The notes under the pieces: model-generated
Told to the model about the DNA's origin: nothing
The model's database searches: none
What the model saw: the letters and a program-made list of their open reading frames with translations, nothing else
Position numbers and translations under genes: made by a program
Part shown: positions 8,941-17,207 of the stretch, one piece after another
Layout of the letters: every line of letters starts with the position of its first letter
How positions within the stretch are numbered: position 1 is the first letter of the stretch
DNA from: Paracoccaceae bacterium
GTDB lineage: Bacteria; Pseudomonadota; Alphaproteobacteria; Rhodobacterales; Rhodobacteraceae
DNA length: 64,000 bases
Assembly (NCBI GenBank): GCA_016938875.1
Contig: JAFGTV010000038.1
Span: 1 to 64,000 of the forward strand
Reading direction: 5' to 3'

Positions 8941-9981
8941 CTATCGCATCCAGAGGTTGTTCTTTTTCAATTGGTTGCGGATCATCTGTTCGCGCGTGGG
9001 CAGGGCCGCGCGATCAAACAGCCCGCGCGCCCGCGCGCCCTTGCCCTGATAAATGAACCGCTTGGCGGGCTCATGGGCCTTGAGCACTTTCTTGATCTTG
9101 TTGGGCGCGGTCACGGCCTCCATCACCTCGACGGCGCGGTCGCTTTCGCGGGCATAAAACAGCGGCAATGTGCGCCAGTGGCAGCTCACATCGCCGTCCA
9201 GCCCCGCCAGGTCCGGCCCCGGTCGCCCGCCGCCAAGCGCATGGATCACCAGCGGCAGCGCGACCTGGTCCAACCACGGGTCCAGCGGCTGACAGACCAG
9301 CGCCGCGGGCGGGTCGTCACGGATCGCGGTGGCATAGTCCAGGAACCGCTGCCCAAAGACGCGCGGACAGCGGTAAAAGAACCAGCCCGCGTTGAAATAG
9401 AGATAGCGGCGCCAGTATTCATCGGGTTGGCTCAGGTCCAGGGAACTGTCGAAATCCAGCCCGAAACGGTCATAAAGCGCGCTCCACGTCTCGGTATAGC
9501 CCGGTCCGTAAAGCTCGATCACCGGCCAGCTGCCCTCGCGCCGCATCGAGGCCGCGGGCCGGTCGAAGTCGAACGGCACAGCCCCCAGCGGACCGGTGAT
9601 CAGCGTGTCGGTGTCGAAAAACACGAACGGCTCGCCCTCGGGCAGGGCGGCCAGCGCCTCGATCTTGTTGCCATAGGGATAGCTCGACCCAAAGGCCCGC
9701 GAGGTGAACGGGACGATCTCGGCCCCGAATTCCTGCAACAGCGCGCGCACCCCGGCATCGGCCATGCGCGGGTCGCGCTCCCATCTCGGTCCGGGTTGGG
9801 GTTCTGCAACGAACAGCCGGCCCTGAAAGCCGGGGTCCGACGCCCGCAGCGAGGCCGCGAAAATCAGTGCCTCATATTGCAGCCGCCCGTTCTGACCGAC
9901 GATCACGATGTTGAACGGGCCTGCCGTGGCGGGCTTTTTCGCCTTGGGGCGGGGGGTCCGCTTTTTCGCCGCTGTCGCCAT
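8941..9981 (-). CDS. Glycosyltransferase-like protein of unknown function
   Basis: The 346-residue protein starts with a Lys/Ala/Pro-rich tail (residues 1-21), then a GT-A-like Rossmann start ([17 protein letters not shown]). A DTD motif, residues 123-125 in [11 protein letters not shown], is of the kind that binds metal and nucleotide sugar. No signal peptide or membrane helix is seen, so it should be cytosolic. The C-terminal third contains [19 protein letters not shown] and is basic. I do not recognise a named family. It precedes the DapA-family gene by 10 bases, and its start lies 98 bases from the tRNA-Tyr 3' end. Confidence 0.7.
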   Translation of the reverse strand: MATAAKKRTPRPKAKKPATAGPFNIVIVGQNGRLQYEALIFAASLRASDPGFQGRLFVAEPQPGPRWERDPRMADAGVRALLQEFGAEIVPFTSRAFGSSYPYGNKIEALAALPEGEPFVFFDTDTLITGPLGAVPFDFDRPAASMRREGSWPVIELYGPGYTETWSALYDRFGLDFDSSLDLSQPDEYWRRYLYFNAGWFFYRCPRVFGQRFLDYATAIRDDPPAALVCQPLDPWLDQVALPLVIHALGGGRPGPDLAGLDGDVSCHWRTLPLFYARESDRAVEVMEAVTAPNKIKKVLKAHEPAKRFIYQGKGARARGLFDRAALPTREQMIRNQLKKNNLWMR

Positions 9982-10079
9982 CCCGTATCGGTCCTGCCCG
10001 GTGTTTTGCGGCCACTATAAGCAGCCTCCGCAACCGCCGAAAGCGATTTGCGGCCCGGTCTGAACGGAGAGGGGGGAAA

Positions 10080-10163
10080 TGGTGGGCGACCCTGGAATCG
10101 AACCAGGCGTGGGTCTCCCCGGCGGATTTACAGTCCGCTGCCGCACCTTGCAGCGCGTCGCCC
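10080..10163 (-). tRNA. tRNA-Tyr (GTA)
   Basis: The acceptor stem GGGCGAC/GTCGCCC is followed by ACCA, encoded in the DNA (10080-10083). The anticodon stem GCGGA/TCCGC carries the loop CTGTAAA, so the anticodon is GTA (Tyr). A 14-base variable region CGGGGAGACCCACG marks a class II tRNA, and the T arm CCTGG-TTCGATT-CCAGG is canonical. The D arm is odd: in my alignment position 8 is G, position 14 is C and position 21 is G, instead of the usual T, A and A. Confidence 0.93.
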
Positions 10164-10265
10164 TAAGTGGGGGGCTGAATACGCGGGGGGCGCGGACCCG
10201 TCAACAGGAAAATCCCTTGCACGGGGGCGGCCGATTGCGCATGGTCGCCGCCTGTTTGAGCGGGG

Positions 10266-11066
10266 ATGCAAAGCGTGGCGAAAAAGCCGACCTGGGTGAT
10301 CGAAAAGGAACGTGGGCGCCGGGCGGCGGCGGCGGAAACGGTGTGGCTGTTTGGGCTGCACGCGGTGCGCGACGCATTGATGAACCCCGCGCGCGACAGG
10401 CTGCGGCTGGTGGTGACGAAAAACGCCGCCGACAAGCTGGCCGAGGCCATCGCCACCGCCGGGATCGAGCCCGAGCTTTGCGATCCCCGCCGGTTCGCCG
10501 CGCCGCTAGATCCCGGATCGGTGCACCAGGGTGCGGCGCTTGAGGTGCGCGCGCTGGATTGGGGCAAGCTGGCCGATCTGTGCGCGCCGCGCGGGCAGAG
10601 CGCGCCGCGGGTGGTGCTGCTTGACCGGGTCAGCGACCCGCATAATGTCGGCGCGATCCTGCGCTCGGCCGAGGTATTCGGCGCGCGCGCCGTGATCGCC
10701 CCGCATCGCCATTCCGCGCCTGAAACCGGGGCCCTGGCGAAAACCGCCTCTGGCGCGCTGGAGCGTCAGCCCTATCTGCGCGTGCCCAACCTGGCCCGCG
10801 CCATGACAGAGCTGAAGGATATGGGCTATACCCTGCTGGGCCTGGACGCAGACGGCGACGCGACGATCGGGGCCGCCTTGGCCGAATTGCCGCAGATGCC
10901 GGTCGGCCTGGTGCTGGGGGCCGAGGGGCCGGGCCTGCGCCAATTGACCCGCGAAAGCTGCGATCGGCTGGTCCGTATTCCGGCGGCGGGTGCTTTTGGC
11001 TCGCTCAACGTCTCGAACGCGGCGGCGGTGGCCCTATATGCAGCATCGGAAGCTGTGAACGGATAG
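10266..11066 (+). CDS. rlmB: TrmH/SpoU family RNA 2'-O-methyltransferase, RlmB type
   Basis: This 266-residue SPOUT methyltransferase has an N-terminal substrate-binding domain (TVWLFGLHAVRDAL onward). The three SpoU motifs follow: LLDRVSDPHNVGAILRSAE, VLGAEGPGLRQL and AAGAFGSLNVSNAAAVALY. The last two build the trefoil knot that holds S-adenosylmethionine. RlmB methylates G2251 of 23S rRNA, and family length and motifs support that call. A related tRNA-directed SpoU enzyme cannot be fully excluded. A zinc-ribbon gene follows three bases after its stop, so the two probably form an operon. Confidence 0.88.
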   Translation: MQSVAKKPTWVIEKERGRRAAAAETVWLFGLHAVRDALMNPARDRLRLVVTKNAADKLAEAIATAGIEPELCDPRRFAAPLDPGSVHQGAALEVRALDWGKLADLCAPRGQSAPRVVLLDRVSDPHNVGAILRSAEVFGARAVIAPHRHSAPETGALAKTASGALERQPYLRVPNLARAMTELKDMGYTLLGLDADGDATIGAALAELPQMPVGLVLGAEGPGLRQLTRESCDRLVRIPAAGAFGSLNVSNAAAVALYAASEAVNG

Positions 11067-11069
11067 GCC

Positions 11070-11366
11070 ATGCCTCAGGGCGTCAAGATTGCAACCTGCT
11101 GTTATTGCGGCACGCGCGCGGCGCTGGAATTGCGCGGGATCGGGCGGCACGAATTGTCCTGTGCGTCCTGCGGCGCGCCCTTGCACGAGATGAAGCGTCT
11201 GCGCCTGGATCACGGCGGCAAGGTCACGCGCCCCAAAACCGCCCGCACACCGGCCGCCACCCAGCCGCACGCCCCCCGCCCCAAGCCGCGCAAGAAACGC
11301 CGCAAGGGGTTCTGGCGCGAGGCGCTGGAAGAGGCGTTCGATGTGGTCGAGGATCTGTTCGACTAG
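11070..11366 (+). CDS. Small zinc-ribbon protein with basic tail
   Basis: The 98-residue protein has two Cys-X2-Cys knuckles, CCYCGT near residue 10 and CASCGAP near residue 31, which together make a typical zinc ribbon. After it comes a basic stretch (KPRKKRRKGFW) and an acidic amphipathic C-terminus (EALEEAFDVVEDLFD). The function is unknown. The fold and its place three bases after rlmB suggest nucleic-acid or ribosome-related binding, which is inference. Two hairpins and a T tract follow downstream. Confidence 0.75.
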   Translation: MPQGVKIATCCYCGTRAALELRGIGRHELSCASCGAPLHEMKRLRLDHGGKVTRPKTARTPAATQPHAPRPKPRKKRRKGFWREALEEAFDVVEDLFD

Positions 11367-11452
11367 CCCCCGCCCCGCGATCGCGACCCGTTCACGGTTG
11401 CATGATCGCCACTGGAAACCGCCCCGCGTCCCGCCCAGATCATGGGGACAGG

Positions 11453-11475
11453 ACGGAGCCCCGGAACGGCTCTGT
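11453..11475 (+). other. Hairpin upstream of the CoA-binding gene
   Basis: ACGGAGCC (11453-11460) pairs with GGCTCTGT (11468-11475), eight pairs with one G-U, around a seven-base loop. Only a weak pyrimidine tract (CTTTCTT) follows. It sits 31 bases before a stronger terminator hairpin. Confidence 0.5.
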
Positions 11476-11506
11476 CTTTCTTCACTGTCCCTCGTTCCGC
11501 GACTTG

Positions 11507-11537
11507 CGCCCGGTGCATATGGCCCGGGCGTTTTTTT
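11507..11537 (+). terminator. Rho-independent terminator after rlmB and the zinc-ribbon gene
   Basis: CGCCCGG (11507-11513) pairs perfectly with CCGGGCG (11524-11530) and seven T follow (11531-11537). It ends only 17 bases before the ATG at 11555. It either separates the two units tightly or acts as an attenuator for the downstream gene. Confidence 0.85.
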
Positions 11538-11554
11538 CTGCTAGGGTTGCGTCC

Positions 11555-12031
11555 ATGGACAGCTATCCCGAAGACCTTCTGAAGCAGATCCTGACCACCA
11601 CGCGGGTGATCGCGGTGGTCGGGGTGTCACCCAACCCGGTGCGGCCCAGCAATTACGTGGCGCGCTATCTTGCCCTGCGGGGCAAGCGGGTGATCCCGGT
11701 CAACCCCGGCCACGCGGGCAAGCGGCTCTTTGGCGAAGCGGTCTGGCCGGACCTGGCCGCGATCCCCGCCTCGATCCCGGTGGACATGGTCGACATCTTT
11801 CGCCGGTCCGACCATGTGCCGGGCATCGTCGATCAGGCGCTGGCCCATCTGCCCGCGCTGCGCACCATCTGGATGCAGATCGGCGTGACCCACCCCCAGG
11901 CCGCCGAGCAGGCGCGCGCGGCGGGCAAGCAGGTGATCCAGGACCGTTGCCCCAAGATCGAATACCAGCGGCTGTTCGGAGAGTTGCGGATGGGCGGCTT
12001 TGCCACCGGGATCATCTCGTCGCGGTTATGA
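11555..12031 (+). CDS. CoA-binding domain protein (YccU-like)
   Basis: The 158-residue protein is a single CoA-binding Rossmann domain. Features include [22 protein letters not shown] near residue 17, the turn [16 protein letters not shown], and [20 protein letters not shown] near residue 110. It matches the YccU group of small stand-alone CoA-binding proteins, whose physiological role is unclear. The ATG at 11555 is chosen because the fold begins soon after it and a terminator lies just upstream, although the frame stays open further 5'. Its TGA overlaps the TAA of the convergent hisE by six bases. Confidence 0.88.
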   Translation: MDSYPEDLLKQILTTTRVIAVVGVSPNPVRPSNYVARYLALRGKRVIPVNPGHAGKRLFGEAVWPDLAAIPASIPVDMVDIFRRSDHVPGIVDQALAHLPALRTIWMQIGVTHPQAAEQARAAGKQVIQDRCPKIEYQRLFGELRMGGFATGIISSRL

Positions 12032-12352
12032 CCGGGCGGCCTTTTCGGCAATCCCGCTGGTGCCCTCGCGCCGTTCCAGTTCGGCCAGCACCTCGGCCAG
12101 GGTCACGTCGCGCGCGGCCAGCATCACCAGCAGGTGATAGAGCACATCCGCGGCCTCGGATGTCAGGCGGGCGCGGTCGCCCTTGACCGCCTCGATGATC
12201 GCCTCGACAGCCTCTTCGCCGAATTTCTCGGCGGCCTTTTCGGGGCCCTTGGCCAGCAGTTTCGCCGTCCAGGACGTGTCGGGGTCGGCGCCCTTGCGGT
12301 CCTGGATCGTGGCGGCCAGGCGTGCCAGCGCGCCGAGGTCGGGCGCGCTCAT
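12026..12352 (-). CDS. hisE: Phosphoribosyl-ATP diphosphatase
   Basis: This 108-residue stand-alone HisE performs the second step of histidine synthesis, hydrolysing phosphoribosyl-ATP to phosphoribosyl-AMP. The acidic metal-binding helices are visible in [18 protein letters not shown] and [14 protein letters not shown]. Its ATG shares four bases (ATGA) with the hisF stop, so the two are translationally coupled. HisI is not fused to it, as is usual in alphaproteobacteria. Confidence 0.95.
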   Translation of the reverse strand: MSAPDLGALARLAATIQDRKGADPDTSWTAKLLAKGPEKAAEKFGEEAVEAIIEAVKGDRARLTSEAADVLYHLLVMLAARDVTLAEVLAELERREGTSGIAEKAARS

Positions 12353-13110
12353 GTCAGCCTCACGGGGACGCCGGCGGCGGCCATGTGGGCCTTGGCCTGG
12401 CCGATGGTGAAATCGCCGAAATGAAAGATCGAGGCGGCCAGAACCGCGCTGGCGCCGCCCTTGGTCACCCCTTCGACCAGGTGATCCAGCGTGCCGACCC
12501 CGCCCGAGGCGATCACCGGCACATCCACCGCATCCGCGATCGCGCGGGTCAGGGGCAGGTTGAACCCCGCCCGGGTGCCGTCGCGGTCCATGCTGGTCAA
12601 CAGGATCTCGCCCGCGCCCTTTTGCACCACCAGCTTGGCAAATTCCACCGCGTCGATGCCGGTGGATTTGCGCCCGCCATGGGTAAAGATCTCCCACTTG
12701 CCGGGGCTGACGGTCTTGGCGTCGATGGCGACCACGATGCACTGGCTGCCGAAATGCTCGGCCGCCTCGCGCACCACGTCGGGATTGGCCACGGCCGCCG
12801 AGTTGAAGCTGACCTTGTCCGCCCCGGCCAGCAGCAGGGCGCGCACGTCCTCGATCGTGCGCACACCGCCGCCCACGGTCAGCGGCATGAAGCATTGCTC
12901 GGCGGTGCGCCGCACCACGTCGAACATGGTGCCGCGGTTCTCATGTGTGGCGTGGATGTCCAGGAAACACAGCTCGTCCGCGCCGGCGGCGTCATAGGCC
13001 TTGGCCGCCTCGACGGGGTCGCCGGCATCGACGAGGTTGACGAAGTTCACGCCCTTGACCACGCGGCCATCGGCCACGTCGAGGCAGGGGATGATGCGGA
13101 TCTTGAGCAT
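12349..13110 (-). CDS. hisF: Imidazole glycerol phosphate synthase subunit HisF
   Basis: The 253-residue half-barrel protein is the cyclase subunit of IGP synthase. The catalytic aspartates sit in RIIPCLDV (Asp11) and [14 protein letters not shown] (near residue 130). Phosphate-binding loops LTVGGGVRT and [11 protein letters not shown] are intact. With HisH it makes imidazole glycerol phosphate and AICAR. The ATG at 13110 is set by the conserved [12 protein letters not shown] start, although the frame is open further upstream. HisH is not encoded next to it. Confidence 0.96.
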   Translation of the reverse strand: MLKIRIIPCLDVADGRVVKGVNFVNLVDAGDPVEAAKAYDAAGADELCFLDIHATHENRGTMFDVVRRTAEQCFMPLTVGGGVRTIEDVRALLLAGADKVSFNSAAVANPDVVREAAEHFGSQCIVVAIDAKTVSPGKWEIFTHGGRKSTGIDAVEFAKLVVQKGAGEILLTSMDRDGTRAGFNLPLTRAIADAVDVPVIASGGVGTLDHLVEGVTKGGASAVLAASIFHFGDFTIGQAKAHMAAAGVPVRLT

Positions 13111-13184
13111 GGCAGGTTCCGGTCTGGTGCTGGGCCGTTCATAGGGCCTGGGGGGGCGCGATGCAATCGCGCCGCCGCGCGGGC

Positions 13185-13448
13185 TCAGCTGCGATTGCGC
13201 AGGTGGCGGGACAAGCCATAGGCCAGCGCGCCCAGCGCCAGCCAGCCCAGCGCGATCGGCACGAAGACCGTGCCGATGCGGCCCCCGGCATTGACCACCC
13301 CGGCCATGTCCACGCCCGCCACCAGGCATTGCGCGTAAGGGGCCTGGCCCGGCGGGCAATCGCTGAGCACCCGCAGGCCCAGCGCCAACAGCAGGTAGAC
13401 CGACAAAAGCGTCAGCGGCAGCAGATAGGCGATCCGCGCGGCCCGCAT
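13185..13448 (-). CDS. Small two-helix membrane protein within the his cluster
   Basis: The 87-residue protein has two hydrophobic segments ([20 protein letters not shown] and [20 protein letters not shown]). A loop between them holds two cysteines ([11 protein letters not shown]). The ATG at 13448 lies four bases after the hisA stop, so it is probably cotranscribed. I do not recognise a function. It occupies the place between hisA and hisF. Confidence 0.7.
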   Translation of the reverse strand: MRAARIAYLLPLTLLSVYLLLALGLRVLSDCPPGQAPYAQCLVAGVDMAGVVNAGGRIGTVFVPIALGWLALGALAYGLSRHLRNRS

Positions 13449-13452
13449 CGGA

Positions 13453-14172
13453 TCAGCCCTCCAACGCGGCCAGCGCCGCGCCCAGGTCCAGTGCCCCGTC
13501 ATACAGCGCGCGCCCCGAGATCGCCCCGGCGATCACGCCGGTGTCGCGCAGTGCGATCAGATCGGCCAGCGAGGACACCCCGCCCGAGGCGATCACCGGG
13601 ATCGACACCGCGCGCGCCAGCGCCTGGGTCGCGGCGACATTGGGGCCCTGCATCGCGCCGTCGCGGTTGATGTCGGTGTAGATGATCGCCGCGACGCCCG
13701 CGTCCTCAAAGGATTTGGCCAGGTCGGTCACCATCACGTCGGTTTCCTGGGCCCAGCCCTTGGTCGCCACGCGGCCATCGCGCGCGTCGATGCCCACCGC
13801 CACCTGGCCGGGAAAGGCGCGCGCGGCCTGGCGCACCAGGTCGGGATTTTCCACCGCCACCGTGCCCAGGATGACCCGTGCCAGCCCGCGCGACAGCCAC
13901 ATCTCGATCGTGGCCATGTCGCGGATGCCGCCGCCCAGTTGCGCGGGCACGTCGGTGGCCGCCAGGATCGCCTCGACCGCCGCGCCGTTTACCGGCTGGC
14001 CGGCAAAGGCGCCGTTCAGATCCACCAGGTGCAGCCAGTTGCAGCCGGCCTGCTGGAACGCCAGCGCCTGGGCGGCGGGATCGCTGCCAAAGACCGTGGC
14101 CTTGTCCATCTCGCCGCGCAGCAGGCGCACGCATTGGCCGTCCTTCAAATCAATCGCGGGATAAAGGATCAT
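13453..14172 (-). CDS. hisA: 1-(5-phosphoribosyl)-5-((5-phosphoribosylamino)methylideneamino)imidazole-4-carboxamide isomerase
   Basis: This 239-residue half-barrel isomerase catalyses the ProFAR-to-PRFAR Amadori rearrangement just before IGP synthase. The N-terminal catalytic Asp is in [12 protein letters not shown], the second in [10 protein letters not shown] near residue 128. The phosphate loops GGGIRDM and ASGGVSSL are both present. It leads a minus-strand run hisA, small membrane protein, hisF, hisE. The gene upstream of it points the other way, so hisB and hisH are not in the immediate upstream position. Confidence 0.96.
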   Translation of the reverse strand: MILYPAIDLKDGQCVRLLRGEMDKATVFGSDPAAQALAFQQAGCNWLHLVDLNGAFAGQPVNGAAVEAILAATDVPAQLGGGIRDMATIEMWLSRGLARVILGTVAVENPDLVRQAARAFPGQVAVGIDARDGRVATKGWAQETDVMVTDLAKSFEDAGVAAIIYTDINRDGAMQGPNVAATQALARAVSIPVIASGGVSSLADLIALRDTGVIAGAISGRALYDGALDLGAALAALEG

Positions 14173-14305
14173 CTGGCGCCACTCCTGTCTGCGGGATCGG
14201 GGCCGTTATGCAGGTTTGGCGGGCGATTGCAACGCAACCCCACGTCACGCTTGCCGTGCCGGGCGGCTGCGGGTCACACTGACCCCACGCAGAGGGAGGA
14301 CGATC

Positions 14306-14704
14306 ATGCGTTTTACCACCATTGCCGTCACCGTCCTGGGCCTGGCGCTGGCCAGTCCCGCGCTGGCCGCCGACCCGGTCGAGGGGGTCTGGCAGACCAG
14401 CCCGGACGACAACGGCCATTTCGGCCATATCCAGATCGCCCCCTGCAGGCCGCGGCTGTGTGGCACGTTGGTGCGGGCCTATGATCAAAAGGGCAAGCCG
14501 ATGGCCTCGGCCAATGTGGGCAAGCGCATCGTGTGGGACATGGCCCCGCTGGGCGAGGGCAAATACGGCCGGGGCAAGGTCTGGGCGCCGGACCGCGACA
14601 AGACCTACAACTCCAAGATGCAGCTGGCCGGGGATCGGCTGGCGATTTCGGGCTGTGTGCTGGGGATCTGCCGCGATGGCGGCACCTGGCGGCGGGTCAA
14701 GTAA
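14306..14704 (+). CDS. Secreted DUF2147 domain protein
   Basis: The 132-residue protein starts with a signal peptide (FTTIAVTVLGLALASPALAA) after a GGGAGGACG ribosome-binding site. The mature part (DPVEGVWQTSPDDNGHFGHI) is a DUF2147 beta-barrel-type domain. Cysteines at CRPRLCG and GCVLGIC could form disulfides in the periplasm. The function of DUF2147 is unknown. It is divergent from hisA and followed by the convergent small membrane protein gene. Confidence 0.82.
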   Translation: MRFTTIAVTVLGLALASPALAADPVEGVWQTSPDDNGHFGHIQIAPCRPRLCGTLVRAYDQKGKPMASANVGKRIVWDMAPLGEGKYGRGKVWAPDRDKTYNSKMQLAGDRLAISGCVLGICRDGGTWRRVK

Positions 14705-14743
14705 CCATCCCGGCCAAACGGGCAGGCGACAGCGCCCGGACGC

Positions 14744-15046
14744 CTAGCGGGTGATCTGCACGCTTTGGCGCAGCGCGCCGGTGGCGGCGTCATAGATCAG
14801 GATCCGGTCATCGTCGGTGACGATGGCGAACCAGTCGCGCCCGCGGGTAAAGGCGGTGGCGGTGGTGCCCTGGGGCAGCGTGACGCTGGCGGGCAAATCT
14901 ACCGCGCCACCTTGCGGCATGCGGATGACAAACAGCGCGACGATCACTAGAAAGCCGGAAATCATCGTCACCATCAACGCGGTGACGAGCCAGCGCAGCA
15001 ATTTCAGGTTGGGGGGCAGGGCCTCCGCCGCCGGGGTATCGTCCAT
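14744..15046 (-). CDS. Small single-pass membrane protein (probably DUF6476)
   Basis: The 100-residue protein has one membrane helix (LVTALMVTMISGFLVIVALF) near residue 19. A soluble C-terminal beta-rich part follows, including FTRGRDWFAIVTDDDRILIY. I believe this is the DUF6476 family seen beside RluA genes in Rhodobacterales, with moderate certainty. Its start codon overlaps that of the divergent pseudouridine synthase by two bases, which leaves no conventional intergenic promoter. Confidence 0.75.
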   Translation of the reverse strand: MDDTPAAEALPPNLKLLRWLVTALMVTMISGFLVIVALFVIRMPQGGAVDLPASVTLPQGTTATAFTRGRDWFAIVTDDDRILIYDAATGALRQSVQITR

Positions 15047-16073
15047 GTCCACGCCTGTCAGCCTCACGGTCATCATCGGGGCAAACCCGCCCAACCGCCT
15101 TGATAAGGCGCTTGTGCGCGACTTGCCAGAGCAGGCTGGGCTGACCCGGTCGCGGCTGGCCAAGCTGATCGAGGCCGGGGGCGTCAGTCGCGCGGGCCAG
15201 GTGCTGCGCGAACCCCGCGCCAAGGTGGCCGAGGGCGAGGTGATCGAGATCGCCTTTGCCGCGCCGGTCGCGGCGGACACCCGCCCCGAGGAAATCCCGT
15301 TGGTGGTGGTGCATGAGGATGACGCGCTGATCGTCGTCGACAAACCGGCCGGGATGGTGGTGCACCCTGCGCCGGGTACGCCTACGGGCACGCTGGTCAA
15401 CGCGCTCTTGGCCCATTGCGGCGACAGCCTGTCGGGGATCGGCGGCGAGCGTCGGCCGGGCATCGTGCACCGCATCGACAAGGATACCAGCGGCCTGCTG
15501 GTGGTCGCCAAGACCGACAAGGCCCATGCCGCGCTGGCCGCGCAATTCGCCGCCCACAGCGTAGAGCGTCACTATCGCGCGCTGGTCCACGGGGTGCCCG
15601 ATGCCGGCGATCCGCGGCTGCGCGGCCTGCCCGGCGTGCGGTTCGAGGGGGGCGGGGTGCTGTGCATCGCCACCCAGATCGGGCGCCACCGCACCGACCG
15701 GCAACGCCAGGCGGTGCTGGCCTCGGGGGGGCGGCACGCCGTCACCCGCGCCCGCGTGGTCGAGGCGTTCGGCACCCCGCCTGCCGCGGCGTTGGTGGAT
15801 TGCTGGCTGGAAACCGGGCGCACCCACCAGATCCGGGTGCACATGGCCCATGTCGGCCACGGTCTGATCGGGGACGCCACCTATGGCGGGCGGCGCAAGC
15901 TGTCGGAACGCGCGCTGGGGGCGGCTGCGATCGCGGCCGCGCAGGCCTTTCCGCGCCAGGCGCTGCACGCGGCCACGTTGGGATTCGTGCACCCCGAAAG
16001 CGGCGAGATGATGCGCTTTGCCGCCCCCCTGCCGGCGGATATGGTGGGGCTGATCGCGGCGCTGCGGGGATGA
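15045..16073 (+). CDS. RluA family pseudouridine synthase (RluD-like)
   Basis: The 342-residue protein has an N-terminal S4 RNA-binding domain (RLDKALVRDLPEQAGLTRSR to about residue 75). The RluA catalytic domain follows, with its catalytic Asp in GIVHRIDKDTSGLLVVAKT. RTHQIRVHMAHVGH marks the third motif. This suits RluC/RluD-type enzymes that convert uridines in 23S rRNA helices. The ATG at 15045 overlaps the start codon of the divergent gene. No later ATG would keep the N-terminal motif, so the start is likely right. rpoH follows on the same strand. Confidence 0.9.
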   Translation: MSTPVSLTVIIGANPPNRLDKALVRDLPEQAGLTRSRLAKLIEAGGVSRAGQVLREPRAKVAEGEVIEIAFAAPVAADTRPEEIPLVVVHEDDALIVVDKPAGMVVHPAPGTPTGTLVNALLAHCGDSLSGIGGERRPGIVHRIDKDTSGLLVVAKTDKAHAALAAQFAAHSVERHYRALVHGVPDAGDPRLRGLPGVRFEGGGVLCIATQIGRHRTDRQRQAVLASGGRHAVTRARVVEAFGTPPAAALVDCWLETGRTHQIRVHMAHVGHGLIGDATYGGRRKLSERALGAAAIAAAQAFPRQALHAATLGFVHPESGEMMRFAAPLPADMVGLIAALRG

Positions 16074-16167
16074 AACATCCGCGCAAACCTGCGTGAGCGG
16101 CTGACATATTTACCGGATTTCGACGGAAATGCGCACAGCATCCGTGCAATAATGTGAATCGCAGTAA

Positions 16168-16196
16168 CTTGAACCGGTTGGTTCAGTTCCTAGATT
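16168..16196 (+). promoter_or_regulatory. Candidate rpoH promoter with overlapping inverted repeat
   Basis: TTGAAC (16169-16174) and TAGATT (16191-16196) are 16 bases apart, and CTTGAA/CCTAGAT also resembles a heat-shock sigma promoter. GAACC (16171-16175) and GGTTC (16180-16184) form an inverted repeat over the -35 element. Start site not known. Confidence 0.4.
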
Positions 16197-16229
16197 CAGG
16201 ACATGCAAGAGGGAGCATCAGGGACATAG

Positions 16230-17129
16230 ATGAGCACGTACGCCAACCTTCCCGCGCCGTCCCCGGAACAGGGGCTGAACCGGTATCTTCAGGAAATCCG
16301 CAAGTTTCCCATGCTGGAGCCCGAAGAAGAATACATGCTGGCCAAGCGTTGGGTGGACCACCAGGATACCGAGGCCGCGCATCGCATGGTCACGTCGCAT
16401 CTGCGGCTGGCGGCCAAGATCGCCATGGGCTATCGCGGCTATGGCCTGCCCCAGGCCGAGGTGATTTCCGAGGCCAATGTGGGCCTGATGCAGGCGGTCA
16501 AGCGGTTCGATCCTGAAAAGGGGTTCCGCCTGGCGACCTATGCGATGTGGTGGATCCGGGCCAGCATCCAGGAATATATCCTGCGCTCGTGGAGCCTGGT
16601 GAAACTGGGCACCACCAGCGCCCAGAAAAAGCTGTTCTTCAACCTGCGCAAGGCCAAGGCCCGCATCGGCGCGCTGGAGGATGGGGATCTGCGCCCCGAG
16701 CACGTGCAGCGGATCGCCAACGATCTGAACGTCACCGAGACCGAGGTCATCTCGATGAACCGGCGGCTGTCGGGTGGAGATGCGTCGCTCAACGCGATGG
16801 TTGGCGGCGGCGATGGGGACACCACCACCGAATGGCAGGACTGGCTGGAGGACGAGGACGCCAACCAGGCCGAGGCCTATGCCGAAAAGGACGAGATGGA
16901 CAGCCGCCGCGCGCTGTTGGTGCAGGCGATGGATGTGCTGAACGACCGCGAAAAGGACATCCTGCTGCAACGCCGCCTGCAAGATCAGCCGGTCACGCTG
17001 GAGGAGTTGTCGGGCGTCTATTCCGTCAGCCGAGAGCGGATTCGCCAGATCGAGGTGCGCGCCTTTGAAAAGCTGCAAAAGCGGATGACCGAGTTGGCCC
17101 GCGAAAAGGGCATGATGGTTAACGCCTGA
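16230..17129 (+). CDS. rpoH: RNA polymerase heat-shock sigma factor RpoH (sigma-32)
   Basis: This 299-residue group-3-like sigma factor has region 2 with the RpoH signature (GYRGYGLPQAEVISEANVGL, FRLATYAMWWIRASIQEYIL). The RpoH box SAQKKLFFNLRKAK follows near residue 130. Region 4 contains the HTH (VTLEELSGVYSVSRERIRQI). It directs heat-shock and envelope-stress transcription. Rhodobacterales often carry two RpoH proteins; this one resembles the RpoH1 type, but paralogue assignment needs a tree. A candidate promoter with an inverted repeat lies upstream. It follows the RluA-family gene, a common alphaproteobacterial neighbourhood. Confidence 0.96.
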   Translation: MSTYANLPAPSPEQGLNRYLQEIRKFPMLEPEEEYMLAKRWVDHQDTEAAHRMVTSHLRLAAKIAMGYRGYGLPQAEVISEANVGLMQAVKRFDPEKGFRLATYAMWWIRASIQEYILRSWSLVKLGTTSAQKKLFFNLRKAKARIGALEDGDLRPEHVQRIANDLNVTETEVISMNRRLSGGDASLNAMVGGGDGDTTTEWQDWLEDEDANQAEAYAEKDEMDSRRALLVQAMDVLNDREKDILLQRRLQDQPVTLEELSGVYSVSRERIRQIEVRAFEKLQKRMTELAREKGMMVNA

Positions 17130-17207
17130 TCCGTCGGGAACGCGATTTTGCCGGCTCCGCAATTGGCGCGGGGCCAGCGGACAGGTGTCGCGCCCGGCCT
17201 TCTGCCC

